From Takakia lepidozioides (Eukaryota > Streptophyta > Takakiopsida > Takakiales > Takakiaceae), in contig CM060732.1 of NCBI GenBank assembly GCA_030704615.1, positions 18,354,001-18,414,000 of the forward strand: 60,000 nt of DNA. The letters are read 5' to 3'. Shown piece by piece: positions 1 through 12,659 of the stretch (positions are counted from its first letter, which is position 1; each line of letters opens with the position of its first letter). The translations under genes were made by a program, and so were the position numbers. The notes beneath the pieces were generated by a model. That model was given only the letters and a program-made list of their open reading frames with translations, had not been told where the DNA came from and searched no databases.

Positions 1-3000
1 GAAAATCGGCCACATAAGGCATCTCTTTGAGCTTCAATGCACACTTACGTGGCAGCTCAAATAGTGTGCGTCAACGCACACTGTTTGAGCCCAACTTGTC
101 ATTGTTTTTTTCATGTGAAAATTGGCCACATAGGGCATGTATTTGAGGTTCAATGCAGACTTACCTGGCAGCTCAAACAGTGTGCGTCAACGCACACTGT
201 TCCAGCCCACCATGTCATTGTTTTTTTTTATATGAAAATCGGCCACCTAGGGCATCTCTTTGAGCCTCAATACACACTTACGTGGCAGCTCAAACAGTGT
301 GCGTCAACGCACACTGTTTGACCCCAACATGTCTTTATTTTTTTCATGTGAAAATCGGCCACATAGAGCATGTATTTGAGGTTCAATGCAGACTTACGTG
401 GCAGCTCAAACAGTGTGCGTCAACGCACACTGTTGCAGGCATTTTTTTATTTTTTTTTATTTTTTTTTCGAAAATCGGCCACATAGGGCATCTCAAGGCA
501 GCTCCAGCAGTGTGCGTCAACGCACACTGTTTGAGCACACCATCTCATTATTTTTTTAATCTGAAAATCGGCCACATAAGGCATCTCTTTGAGCTTCAAT
601 GCACACTTACGTGGCAGCTCAAATAGTGTGCGTCAACGCACACTGTTTGAGCCCAACTTGTCATTGTTTTTTTCATGTGAAAATTGGCCACATAGGGCAT
701 GTATTTGAGGTTCAATGCAGACTTACCTGGCAGCTCAAACAGTGTGCGTCAACGCACACTGTTCCAGCCCACCATGTCATTGTTTTTTTTTATATGAAAA
801 TCGGCCACCTAGGGCATCTCTTTGAGCCTCAATACACACTTACGTGGCAGCTCAAACAGTGTGCGTCAACGCACACTGTTTGACCCCAACATGTCTTTAT
901 TTTTTCATGTGAAAATCGGCCACATAGAGCATGTATTTGAGGTTCAATGCAGACTTACGTGGCAGCTCAAACAGTGTGCGTCAACGCACACTGTTGCAAG
1001 CATTTTTTTATTTTTTTTTTATTTTTTTTATTTTTTTTTCGAAAATCGGCCACATAGGGCATCTCAAGGCAGCTCCAGCAGTGTGCGTCAACGCACACTG
1101 TTTGAGCACACCATCTCATTATTTTTTTAATCTGAAAATCGGCCACATAAGGCATCTCTTTGAGCTTCAATGCACACTTACGTGGCAGCTCAAATAGTGT
1201 GCGTCAACGCACACTGTTTGAGCCCAACTTGTCATTGTTTTTTTCATGTGAAAATTGGCCACATAGGGCATGTATTTGAGGTTCAATGTAGACTTACCTG
1301 GCAGCTCAAACAGTGTGCGTCAACGCACACTGTTCCAGCCCACCATGTCATTGTTTTTTTTTATATGAAAATCGGCCACCTAGGGCATCTCTCTGAGCCT
1401 CAATACACACTTACGTGACAGCTCAAACAGTGTGCGTCAACGCACACTGTTTGACCCCAACATGTCTTTATTTTTTTCATGTGAAAATCGGCCACATAGG
1501 GCATGTATTTGAGGTTCAATGCAGACTTACGTGGCAGCTCAAACAGTGTGCGTCAACGCACACTGTTGCAAGCATCTTTTTTTTTTTTTTTTTTTTTTTT
1601 TTTCGAAAATCGGCCACATAGGGCATCTCAAGGCAGCTCCAGCAGTGTGCGTCAACGCACACTGTTCGAGCACACCATGTCATTATTTTTTTAATCTGAA
1701 AATCGACCACATAAGACATCTCTTTGAGCTTCAATGCACACTTACGTTGCAGCTCAAATAGTGTGCGTCAACGCACACTGTTTGAGCCCAACTTGTCATT
1801 GTTTTTTTCATTTGAAAATTGGCCACATAGGGCATGTATTTGAGGTTCAATGCAGACTTACCTGGCAGCTCAAATAGAGTGCGTCAACGCACACTGTTCC
1901 AGCCAACCATGTTTTTTTTTTTTTTTTTTTTTTTTTTTTTCTTTGAAAATCGGCCACATAGGGCATCTCTTTGAGCTTTAATGCACACTTACGTGGCAGT
2001 TCCAGCAGTGTGCGTCAACGTACACTGTTCGAGTCCACCATGTCATTATTTTTTTAATCTGAAAATCGGCCACATAAGGCATCTCTTTGAGCTTCAATGC
2101 ACACTTACGTGGCAGCTCAAATAGTGTGCGTCAACGCACACTGTTTGAGCCCAACTTGTCATTGTTTTTTTCATGTGAAAATTGGCCACATAGGGCATGT
2201 ATTTGAGGTTCAATGCAGACTTACCTAGCAGCTCAAACAGTGTACGTCAACGCACACTGTTCCAGCCCACCATGTCATTGTTTTTTTTTATATGAAAATC
2301 GGCCACATAGGGCATCTCTTTGAGCTTTAATGCACACTTACGTGGCAGTTCCAGCAGTGTGCGTCAACGCACACTGTTCGAGTCCACCATGTCATTATTT
2401 TTTTAATCTGAAAATCGGCCATAAAAGGCATCTCTTTGAGCTTCAATGCACACTTACGTGGCAGCTCAAATAGTGTGCGTCAACGCACACTGTTTGAGCC
2501 CAACTTGTCATTTTTTTTTTCATGTAAAAATTGGCCACATAGGGCATGTATTTGAGGTTCAATGCAGACTTACCTGGCAGCTCAAACAGTGTGCGTCAAC
2601 GCACACTGTTCCAGCCCACCATGTCATTGTTTTTTTTATATGAAAATCGGCCACCTAGGGCATCTCTTTGAGCCTCAATACACACTTACGTGGCAGCTCA
2701 AACAGTGTGCGTCAACGCACACTGTTTGACCCCAACATGTCTTTATTTTTTTCATGTGAAAATCGGCCACATAGGGCATGTATTTGAGGTTCAATGCAGA
2801 CTTACGTGGCAGCTCAAACAGTGTGCGTCAACGCACGCTGTTGCAGGCATTTTTTTTTTTTTTTTTTTATTTTTTTTTTTTTTTTCGAAAATCGGCCACA
2901 TAGGGCATCTCAAGGCAGCTCCAGCAGTGTGCGTCAACGCACACTGTTTGAGCACACCATGTCATTATTTTTTTAATCTGAAAATCGGCCACTTAAGGTA

Positions 3001-3769
3001 TCTCTTTGAGCTTCAATGCACACTTACGTGGCAGCTCAAATAGTGTGCGTCAACGCACACTGTTTGAGCCCAACTTGTCATTGTTTTTTTCATGTGAAAA
3101 TTGGCCACATAGGGCATGTATTTGATGTTCAATGTAGACTTACCTTGCAGCTCAAACAGTGTGCGTCAACGCACACTGTTCCAGCCCACAATGTCATTGT
3201 TTTTTTTTATATGAAAATCGGCCACCACTAGGGCATCTCTTTGAGCCTCAATACACACTTACGTGGCAGCTCAAACAGTGTGCGTCAACGCACACTGTTT
3301 GACCCCAACATGTCTTTATTTTTTTCATGTGAAAATCGGCCACATAGGGCATGTATTTGAGGTTCAATGCAGACTTACGTGGCAGCTCAAACAGTGTGCG
3401 TCAACGCAAACTTAGCAAGCATTCTTTTTTTTTTTTTTTTCTTTTTCTTTTTTTTTTTTTTTCGAAAATCGGCCACATAGGGCATCTCAAGGCAGCTCCA
3501 GAAGTGTGCGTCAACGCACACTGTTTGAGCACACCATGTCATTATTTTTTTAATCTGAAAATCGGCCACATAAGACATCTCGTTGAGCTTCAATGCACAC
3601 TTACGTGGCAGCTCAAATAGTGTGCGTCAACGCACACTGTTTGAGCCCAACTTGTCATTGTTTTTTTCATGTGAAAATTGGCCACATAGGGCATGTATTT
3701 GAGATTCAATGCAGACTTACCTGGCAGCTCAAATAGAGTGCGTCAACGCACACTGTTCCAGCCAACCAT

Positions 3770-3810
<41 letters not shown>

Positions 3811-4493
3811 CTCTGAAAATCGGCCACATGGCATCTCTTTGAGCTTTAATGCACACTTACGTGGCAGTTCCAGCAGTGTGCGTCAACGCACACTGTTCGA
3901 GTCCACCATGTCATTATTTTTTTAATCTGAAAATCGGCCACATAAGGCATCTCTTTGAGCTTCAATGCACACTTACGTGGCAGCTCAAATAGTGTGCGTC
4001 AACGCACACTGTTTGAGCCCAACTTGTCATTGTTTTTTTCATGTGAAAATTGGCCACATAGGGCATGTATTTGAGGTTCAATGCAGACTTACCTGGCAGC
4101 TCAATAGAGTGCGTCAACGCACACTGTTCCAGCCAACCATGTTTTTTTTTTTCTTTTTTTTTTTTTCTTTGAAAATCGGCCACGTAGGGCATCTCTTTGA
4201 GCTTTAATGCACACTTACGTGGCAGTCCAGCAGTGTGCGTCAACGCACACTGTTCGAGTCCACCATGTCATTTATTTTTTAATCTGAAAATCGGCCACAT
4301 AAGGCATCTCTTTGAGCTTCAATGCACACTTACGTGGCAGCTCAAATATTGTGCGTCAACGCACACTGTTTGAGCCCAACTTGTCATTTTTTTTTCATGT
4401 GAAAATTGGCCACATAGGGCATGTATTTGAGGTTCAATGCAGACTTACCTGGCAGCTCAAATAGTGTGCGTCAACGCACACTGTTCCAGCCAA

Positions 4494-4528
<35 letters not shown>

Positions 4529-5215
4529 AAAATCGGCCATATAGGGCATCTCTTTGAGCTTTAATGCACACTTACGTGGCAGCTCCAGCAGTGTGCGTCA
4601 ACGCACACTGTTCGAGTCCACCATGTCATTATTTTTTTAATCTGAAAATCGGCCACATAAGGCATCTCTTTGAGCTTCAATGCACACTTACGTGGCAGCT
4701 CAAATAGTGTGCGTCAACGCACACTGTTTGAGCCCAACTTGTCATTGTTTTTTCATGTGAAAATTGGCCACATAGGGCATGTATTTGAGGTTCAATGCAG
4801 ACTTACCTGGCAGCTCAAATAGAGTGCGTCAACGCACACTGTTCCAGCCAACCAGTGTTTTTTCTTTTTTCTTTTTTTTTTTTTCTTTGAAAAATCGGCC
4901 ACATAGGGCATCTCTTTGAGCTTCAATGCACACTTACGTGGCAGTTCCAAGCAGTGTGCGTCAACGCACACTGTTCGAGTCCACCATGTCATTATTTTTT
5001 TAATCTGAAAATCGGCCACATAAGGCATCTCCTTGAGCTTCAATGCACACTTACGTGGCAGCTCAAAGAGTGTGCGTCAACGCACACTGTTTGAGCCCAA
5101 CTTGTCATTGTTTTTTTCATGTGAAAATCGGCCACATAGGGCATGTATTTGAGGTTCAATGCAGACTTACCTGGCAGCTCAAATAGTGTGCGTCAACGCA
5201 CACTGTTTCAGCCAA

Positions 5216-5256
<41 letters not shown>

Positions 5257-6493
5257 AAAATCGGCCACATAGGGCATCTCTTTGAGCTTCAATGCACACT
5301 TACGTGGCAGCTCACAGTGTGCGTCAACGCACACAGTTCCCATCACATGTAATGTTGTTTTTTTATCTGAAAATCGGCCACATAGGGCATCTCTTTGAGC
5401 GTTAATGCACACTTACCTGGCAGCTCAAATAGTGTGCGTCACGCACACTGTTTGAGCCCAACTTGGCATTGTTTTTTTTTCATGTGAAAATTGGCCACAT
5501 AGGGCATGTATTTGAGGTTCAATGCAGACTTACCTGGCAGCTCAAATAGTGTGCGTCAACGCACACTGTTCCAGCCAACCATGTTTTTTTTTTTTTTTTT
5601 TTTTTTTTTTTTGGATAATCGGCCATATAGGGCATCTCTTTGAGCTTTAATGCACACTTACTTGGCAGCTCCAGCAGTGTGCGTCAACGCACACTGTTCG
5701 TGTCCACCATGTCATTATTTTTTAATCTGAAAATCGGCCACATATGGCATCTCTTTGAGCTTCAATGCACACTTACGTGGCAGCTCAAACAGTGTGCGTC
5801 AACGCACAACAGCCCACCATGTCATTGTTTTTTTTATTGAAAATCGGCCACATAGGGCATCTCTTTGAGCGTCAATGCACACTTACCTGGCAGCTCAAAC
5901 AGTGTGCGTCAACGCACACTGTTTGAGCCCAACTTGTCATTTTTTTTTTCATGTGAAAATTGGCCACATATGGCATGTATTTGAGGTTCAATGCAGACTT
6001 ACCTGGCAGCTCAAATAGTGTGCGTCAACGCACACTGTTCCAGCCAACCATGTTTTTTTTTTGTTTTTTTTTAATTATTTATTATTTATTTAATAAATTA
6101 GCCACAGAGGGCATCTCTTTGAGCTTTAATGCACACTTACGTGGCAGCTCCAGTAGTGTGAGTCAACGCACACTGTTCGAGTCCACCATGTCATTATTTT
6201 TTCAATCTGAAAATCGGCTACATATGGCATCTCTTTGAGCGTCAATGCACACTTACGTGGCAGCTCAAATAGTGTGCGTCAACGCACATTGTTTGAGCCC
6301 AACTTGTCATTGTTTTTTTCATGTGAAAATCGGCCACATAGGGCATGTATTTGAGGTTCAATCCAGACTTACCTGGCAGCTCAAACAGTGTGCGTCAACG
6401 CACAACAGCCCACCATGTCATTGTTTTTTTTATCTGAAAATCGGCCACATAGGGCATCTCTTTGAGCGTCAATGCACACTTACCTGGCAGCTG
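1..6493. repeat. Satellite array of ~115-bp monomers, each with a long palindrome
   Basis: About 57 tandem monomers of roughly 110-120 bp. Each has a GAAAATCGGCCACATA-like start, a TTTGAGC-TTCAATGC-ACACTTACGTGGCAGC middle, a palindrome built on GTGTGCGTCAACGCACAC, and a T-rich tail that often grows to 20-40 T. In good copies the palindrome has 15-bp arms around a central CA, for example 290-304 / 307-321. A higher-order unit is visible: the same five-monomer pattern restarts near 1, 563, 1134 and 1698 (spacing 562-571 bp), then shorter 3-monomer versions appear from about 1,700 on. Short reading frames run through the array, but they encode the same repeated peptide in several frames and are not genes. 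The array starts before the window. Confidence 0.95.
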
Positions 6494-6960
6494 GCATTTT
6501 AGAATCGACCACAAAGGTCATCTCTGTCAGGTTCAATTCAGACTTACCTGGCAGCCCAAACGGTGTGCGTCAACGCACACGGTTTGAGCCCCCCTGATTT
6601 GCTTGTTTATGGATATGGAAATTGTGCACCTACGGCTAGTCTGGCAAGTTCATTCGACTCCAAAATGGAAGCTCAAACAGTGTGCGCGGACGCACACTGT
6701 TTGAGCCCCCTTCACTGCCTTTTCTTTTATTTCAAATTGGTCACTTATGGCCACTATGCCATATTAAAATCACACCTTATTGCAAGCTCAAACAGTGTGC
6801 GGCAACGCACACTGTTTGAGCTTCCTTATGTGATTGATTTTGATGTGAAAATCGGTCTCCTGGGGCCACTTTGGCAGGTTGAATCCAATCTTTATTGGAA
6901 GCTCAAACAGTGTGCGGCAACGCACACTGTTTTGAGCCCCCTTCGTGCTTGTTTTTCTAT
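6494..6960. repeat. Diverged edge of the satellite: palindromes kept, flanks lost
   Basis: Four more palindromes at about 6,557-6,586, 6,671-6,706, 6,784-6,823 and 6,898-6,938, still at ~115-bp spacing. The sequence between them no longer matches the core monomer well. The copy at 6,784-6,823 has perfect 18-bp arms around GCAA, longer than in the core of the array. The array ends here and non-repetitive sequence begins near 6,960. Confidence 0.85.
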
Positions 6961-7009
6961 GTGAAATTGGGCCTAACAGGGCCAGTATGCATGCTCAAAA
7001 CTCCCATAG

Positions 7010-7488
7010 TTGTCAAAACTCCCATGGTATTTGGATTGCCCTCCTTCTGAGACCCCAGCTCAGGATGTGTCTTTGAGGAGAGAGAATGAGCGTATAGCAG
7101 CCACCGCCGCAGCAGCCGACCTCGACATTCATGATAGAAATTTGAGGACTCTTGCAGAGAAGGAGCCTCCCGCTCAGGATACCCCGGTAGAGGTTGAAAG
7201 GCAAAGGGAAAAGATGTTGTTGGTGGTGTGGGGAAAGGAAGGGGTAGGGGGAAGGAGGCACAAGGGCAGATAGGTGGGCTATCACACCTATTTGGACTTC
7301 TTTCAAGTCCTCCTCGGTCTTACGTGCAACCTGTCTATGCGGAGGCACTCGCAACAAGCATGTCCATTCATGGCACTCGCTGTCCGCCCATTGACGGCCG
7401 TGGTAGAAGACGTGGTGTTGGGGCCAGAATCTTTGTGGATGACATAGCACAGGAGGTCGAGAGTGATTCTGATGACTGTGACACTTGA
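7010..7488 (+). pseudogene. Unrecognised broken ORF, Arg/Gly-rich with acidic tail
   Basis: Two overlapping plus-strand frames (7,010-7,273 and 7,228-7,488) read as one protein if a frameshift near 7,215-7,230 is allowed. The first part is charged (RENERIAATAAAADLDIHD). The second has a GRGRGKEAQ stretch, a GRGRRRGVGAR basic patch, and an acidic end ESDSDDCDT before a stop. This basic-then-acidic tail is common in transposon proteins, but I do not recognise the family. It lies between the palindrome satellite and the element end at 8,215-8,370, so it may belong to the same mobile element. A 247-residue open frame on the minus strand covers the same bases and looks like a shadow. Confidence 0.3.
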
Positions 7489-8214
7489 TATGAAGTTTTC
7501 TTTTGGTTTTATTCGGGGCCAAATTTGAAATGGGATGGTTGTGTGTCCTTGTTGTCCTGTTTGCAATGTGTGCGTGGGATGCAACTTCATGGGAACAAAC
7601 TATTATTGGAGATGGGGGTTGCATGGACTGCCCGGATTGTTCCTTCAATCTATTTAGAGTTTTGTGGACCTCACAGGCTTGAGTGCATTTCAAAAACAAA
7701 CAATCGACTTTGGTTCGTGTACAGCATTCTCGCATCATTTGCTCGCTTGTCTCCAAACCATTCCTGCTAGAAGAATGCTTGGTGAATCCATCGAGGTGAA
7801 GTCCACGTGATCAAAGATCGTTCAGGCATTCTCAAATCTGGTGAGTATCCATGATGCTCCCGCACATACTTGGCATGTTCACAAAGGTGGTGAGTAAGAA
7901 AAGATTTCGCAGGGATCCGCTTTAGATGATGTCAGTGTGCACCTCCTCACGACGTACCCACATTCCAATGCAGAGTTTGGCTTTCCGTCCTTAAGCTCCC
8001 GACAGTCTCGAGGCTGAGCCAAAAGCCCAGGCCCTCCTGAGGCCTAGTTTTTGGGCAAATTACACACAGCAGATTGATGCTTGTGTGAAGGGATTTCTAG
8101 AGGATATCTGGAAAACATGGATTAATTCTTTATATGAAGGAAAGTCTTTGATAACGTCTAGATGGATGCAATGGATACAAAGGATGGATACAATGGATGT
8201 AATACATCCAGTCT
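7489..8214. other. No recognisable gene
   Basis: Short broken frames only. An ATGGAT-rich stretch at about 8,160-8,205 resembles the ATGGATGA repeats inside the element at 16,816-19,820. Confidence 0.5.
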
Positions 8215-8370
8215 GCATTCCCGGGAAATGGCTGTTCAACCCGCGGTAATAGGTGACACCCGCGGAAATAGGCCCTGTATGCATGCTGACGTGGCGTGAG
8301 CCTGTGCTGGGCTCACGGTTTCCTGGGCTCACAGGCTCACGCCTCCGGGCTCACGGAATAGCACCCCCCC
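8215..8370 (+). mobile_element. Right end of a TIR-type element (GAATAGCACCCCCCC end)
   Basis: This segment has the order CCGCGGTAATAGG, CCGCGGAAATAGG, then five or six GTGAGC/GCTCAC motifs, then CTCACGGAATAGCACCCCCCC. Read on the minus strand it matches the organisation of the left end at 16,816-16,960: a G-run, TGCTA, CCGTGAGC, more GTGAGC motifs, CCGCGG-ACACCTATT, then ATGGATG repeats. LINE coding sequence begins directly after it, so the element appears to abut or interrupt a LINE. The autonomous family is not identified. Confidence 0.55.
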
Positions 8371-9909
8371 TCCCCTACTAGCAAAATGGGTTCTTCGAGT
8401 GTTCACTAATCTAAACAGCCCCTGGAGCATTATTGTGCATCATCACATTATGTCTGCCACACCGCGCTCTAGCCCTTTGTGGCCTCCCTCTCTTCGTTGG
8501 ATCGTTCAGGGAGGTAAGTACAGCATTCTTCCCAACTCAGGCTCGCACGCCTGGAAGTCCATTTGGTTTGCTTGGTGCCAGATTCGACCCTTTCTTGTGC
8601 AGCTATGCCCTAAGTCCTTTGACGAAGTGCTAAGACAGCCATTATTTGGCAACTTTAACCGTGATAAAGAGTTGCTTATCCCCTGCTCTAAAAGATGGGC
8701 TCCATAGGAAGCTGCTGGTCTCTCCCATGTAACTTATATTTGGGATGTGGTTTCGGGTTCCTTCATCTCCACTAGTCAGGCAGCAAAAGGATTCTTCTCT
8801 CGTCATATTGCTCTGGGTTGGGATGTGGTGACAGGTGATTTCCCTACCCTTTGGATGCTCTCCTCTCTCAACCTCATGTTCGGAAGTATCCCTGCTGGTT
8901 ATGTTTTTTCCAGGATGGGAAAGCCTTACCTTTCTTTGCTGAGCGCTCACTAGATGGTCAAATTGAAGGTTGTTGCTTCAGTGTTAACTTGGATGGTTCT
9001 CTATTTTCGCCTAAACGAACCCTTCTCCCTTATACTACTCCCCTCCATCTTATCAGGGTTTTCTGCTCCATTTCGGGTAAATTTGATCCTATTCCTTCTG
9101 GATTGTCACTGCCCTCGCAAACCCTGATCTGGTTCCTCTTTGCTCCAGTGAAAGATCTTCAGTTTGACCCAGGGGAGTGGGTATGGATGAATAAAAAGCA
9201 CAATCACCTTTTCTCTTATTCAGTCAAGCTGAGTTACAAGCTTCTCAGACCACCTCGGAAATTTGATCACAAATGGTTTGCCAAGTGGTCTCACATCCCT
9301 GGGCATCGTACTTCCTAGAAGCCGATTTGGGCTGATGTTTGGAAAAAACACAAATCAGCCAAGGTCTCCACTTTCCTATGGAAGATTGTTAATTGAATAT
9401 TGCCAGTTGGTGCTATGTTTTCTGAGAACCCTTCTCCTTGTTCTGTATGCTCTACTCAGGCTCAAGAAACAATTGAACATTGTCTCGTTCAATGCCCTTT
9501 TGCTATGAGTGTTTGGCATCTGATTGCAGTTTTTTATTCTAAGTGGAAGCCATGGTTTGATTTCTCCATTCCAATTCTTCTTCTCAATTTTAAAGGAGGG
9601 ATTATCTGGCATTCATGCCCTGTTTGGGAATCCTTAAGAGGTCTCACTCTCTGGAACCTCTGGAAGAGCATATGCTCTGTGATGTTTGAAAGAACTAGTC
9701 CTTGTCTGAAAAATGTCTTGTTTAGGGTTCCCTCAGATTTATTATCTGAGGCAAGGAAAACGTGGGTGGTGCTTTCAGCAACTTTACAGAGGTGCTCAGA
9801 CCGGAGACACACTCAACTGCTCGTTGTAGATGCATATATTGGTACAACTTTCTTTTCAGATCGTTTTTGTAAAACAAGCGGTTTCGGCATTGTACTGTCA
9901 AAAACATGA
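8371..9909 (+). pseudogene. LINE reverse transcriptase C-terminal region (zf-RVT type), broken
   Basis: The conceptual protein starts LLAKWVLRVFTNLNSPW and continues through the thumb/connection region usual for plant LINE ORF2. It reaches the zinc-binding C-terminal domain at about 9,320-9,510, with WADVWKKHKSAKVSTFLWK, then CSVCSTQAQETIEHCLVQC and AMSVW. That Cys/His pattern followed by a VW motif is typical of zf-RVT. In-frame stops lie near 8,706, 9,316 and 9,394, and frames shift near 8,940. The catalytic FADD region is absent. The 5' edge coincides with the C-run of the preceding element end. There is no poly-A tail after 9,909, so both ends look cut. Confidence 0.8.
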
Positions 9910-10507
9910 TAATTTGTTAGTTATCTGGAAATCGTTGGTAAAACACGTAGGAAATTAGACAGTGTCTGCAACGACCATGGAGAGGAGCTCCGGCATCAAG
10001 ATGACTGTAGGAAGCTGCATCGACAGCATGTTAGGCTGCCAATTCGGTAGCAGAAACGGCAAGGTAATCATGTTCAAACAATATAGGACGACTATTCCAG
10101 TCCCAGATTGCGATCTCTCTTTTCTCCCGCCTCTCAAGTCCAGTAGAAACACACAACGATGAGCTTGGCATTTGGAAGAAACAACATGTACAGCGATGAA
10201 ATATCGCAACAAAACGAAAGGCTGCATCGGAACGACAACAGGTCAGGACGACTTCAAATGGCAAAACGGGGACTTATCAGTGGTGCGGGACAACTGGAGG
10301 AGACTCCGGAAAACCTATGACTCAGTGGCAGGGTCAAAGACCCTAGGGCCACCACCAGGGATTTGATTTCCAAAATACAACAAAATCTTTATGTAGCGAA
10401 AATACGACGAATGGCGAAAGGAGCAACTTTTTATCACCGATGGACCTAAGAATTTACAAGCTGATAAGGGGTATATAATTGTAGTTTTTCACCAAGTTTG
10501 GTGATTT
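9910..10507. other. No recognisable gene
   Basis: Short open frames on both strands (for example 9,962-10,162) without recognisable motifs. Confidence 0.5.
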
Positions 10508-12092
10508 ATGGAGCAGAGTAGCAACGGCACCAAATTATCGAGTCGCAGACACTCACATGAGCCGATTAATAACCACCTTATGCAGGTCTGGTTAGCACAA
10601 GGGCCGGTGGAAGGCAAAGCACCACGGAAGCTCACCCAAGGCGAGATGAATGAGCTCAGACTGCAGGTGCAGAACATTGCCACAACTACTATAGACAATG
10701 TCTATAGTAGGATAGCGGAGCTACAGGAGGATGTAGACGGCCTGCAGACTTAGGTGGAGGACCTGACTTCAAATATTGATAAGAGAGTCTTTGTACCTGA
10801 GGAGCAGCTGATGGCTACTTATTTACAAGCCAGAACTCTAATCTTTCAGTCTTCTTCGCAAGGGGTGCAGGAGATGCCACTATTACCAATACCACAACAA
10901 GTGACTGTGCCGGTAGCTGACCCTGTTGTTACTACAGCCACACCAACCGCCACAGCTTGAGGTATGGGGGGATGCTGCTTTTAACCCACCTAGGACTCCT
11001 ACTGCACGGGAGTACAGTCGGGCTATGATTATGCCCTTCAACCAAATTCCCATTGTGTTGGATTTGGCTTGGAATGAATTTAGTCCTCCGTAGTCGTTGG
11101 CACATTACTACCAGATCATGCGCATTTGGCTGCTAGTGGCAACTAGGACTAAGGTTCTTCCGAACAATCGACCCATTGAGGATCATCACTTTGCGAGGTA
11201 TTGGCATGAAGCAAATACCATGTTGAAGGAATTAATTGCCTTCCAGGTTGTACATGGGTACATTTATACCAAGACCAAGGAGGTAGCAAGTATTGTCATG
11301 GGCTGCGGGTTATACTATGCTGCTTGTTTTCTGGCACGTTATCACATTGAGCAGCAGAAGATGCAATCGCGATTTCTGAGTTATTCCAGTGGGGATCATT
11401 GGGTCTTACCTTCAGTGCCACCTCATATGTACCTATATGATGCAAAGGTTATGATGCAGAAGGAATCCCAACTTCGTTCATGGTTTCATTCGGCTTGGAA
11501 CAATTTGACAACACATAAATTTGGCCCTGACATGTGGGGGACGTGGGATATTTCATCCTAGAAAATGCATTACTTTCCGATCATCCCGCGATTGAGGGCA
11601 CATTTTCTTTAAGGGCCATGAGGCATGGAAATACTTGCACTGTTCCCAAGTCATTGGCACACCACTCACCTATACGGACAAGGAGTTCAGGGTGTTCACC
11701 AATTTTGCCATTAAGAGCTTATAGCAGGTTGTACAGTGTAAACTTCCAGACATGGTGAGACCACATTGTATGCCCCAACGGATTCCAGTTAGAGTTCGAC
11801 CGTTAAAACACCTGAGGGGCGACGAAGACTCTGATACTATTGTTTCTTCAGCGGACTCTTTTGACATGGCAGAGGACTACGCAATTCAGATGGCAGAGAA
11901 GAAACGACGGGGATCTCATATGCCTGAGAGGTTACCATGATATCAGCCAAAGGAGGGACTGACATTTCCAGGTAGTGCTCAATCATCTCCGTCAACCAGT
12001 GACAGGACTCGGGCTCGCACACGGAGTCCTTCACGAGACTCTCACCGTCAGAAGGGTGCTCGCTCACAAAGGTTTGCTAATCCCAAACAGTA
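10508..12092 (+). pseudogene. Unrecognised ~530-residue protein, broken by stops and one frameshift
   Basis: A run of plus-strand frames reads coherently. It opens with MEQSSNGTKLSSRRHSHEP and a heptad-like coiled-coil segment (AELQEDVDGLQT, then VEDLTSNIDKRV across a TAG at 10,751). After a frame change near 10,960 comes a PFNQIPIVLDLAWNEFSPP stretch, a stop at 11,092, and a long block with HYYQIMRIWLLVATRTK and SWFHSAWNNLTTHKFGPD. The tail is basic and serine-rich (RTRARTRSPSRDSHRQKGARSQ) and stops at 12,092. A coiled coil, a globular middle and an RS-rich tail would suit a retrotransposon gag or other nucleic-acid-binding element protein, but no zinc knuckle or catalytic motif is visible. 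Family unknown. A purine-rich GAGAGGGGGAGGGG follows at about 12,115. Confidence 0.4.
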
Positions 12093-12254
12093 AACCGTGA
12101 GGACACGGCTTTTTGAGAGGGGGAGGGGTAAATGCTAGAGGGCTGCTTGGGACTTAGACGCTTTTACGGGTTCTGTGGGGTACCCTTAATTTTTGCGCAG
12201 ACTGAGACCAACAGGAGCCTTAGGGGTGACAGCAGCGCACTTTAGGGGGGGTTT

Positions 12255-12420
12255 ACACGGCCCGACACAGCCCGACACAGTCCGTCACAGCCAATCAAAG
12301 CTGACACAGCCCGACACAGCTTCGCACAGCCAGTCACAGCCAACACAGCCCTCACAGCCAACACAGCCAACACAGCCAGTCACAGCTCGGCACAGCTTGA
12401 CACAGCCTGTCACAGTACAT
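12255..12420. repeat. Minisatellite of ~10-bp CACAGCC units
   Basis: About 16 imperfect units of the form CACAGCCNNA (variants GACACAGCCC, GTCACAGCCA, AACACAGCC) in tandem, on a non-repetitive background. One plus-strand frame (12,193-12,483) reads it as a Ser/Gln/Thr-Pro repeat peptide, which is probably accidental. Confidence 0.85.
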
Positions 12421-12659
12421 GGGGAACAGTTATCAATGGCAGGGAACGACTGTGAGGGAACGACATCTGAAGAAGGAACGTGATACTTCGGGGATAACGG
12501 TTAATTAGTTAGGTGGTTAGAACAGCTTAGGGGGCAGATAAGGAGAGCGGCAACGGAAATAATGACACTTCACGGGGGAGCGCTTGAGGGTTATGGAGGA
12601 GAGGAGATCAGGCGGAGAGCAAGAACGAGAGCACGGAGTAGGAGGAGAGATGAAAGAGA

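Noticed and set aside
37-6502. Dozens of open frames of 60-133 codons in the satellite
   Set aside because: They encode the same repeated peptide in different frames and both strands, set by the tandem repeat. No start context or other coding sign.
1-6960. Possible CRISPR-like array
   Set aside because: The repeats are ~115-bp eukaryotic satellite monomers with near-identical intervening sequence, not short repeats with unique spacers.
7013-7756. 247-codon minus-strand ORF
   Set aside because: Cys/His/Pro-rich composition without domain signs, and antisense to a more protein-like plus-strand reading.
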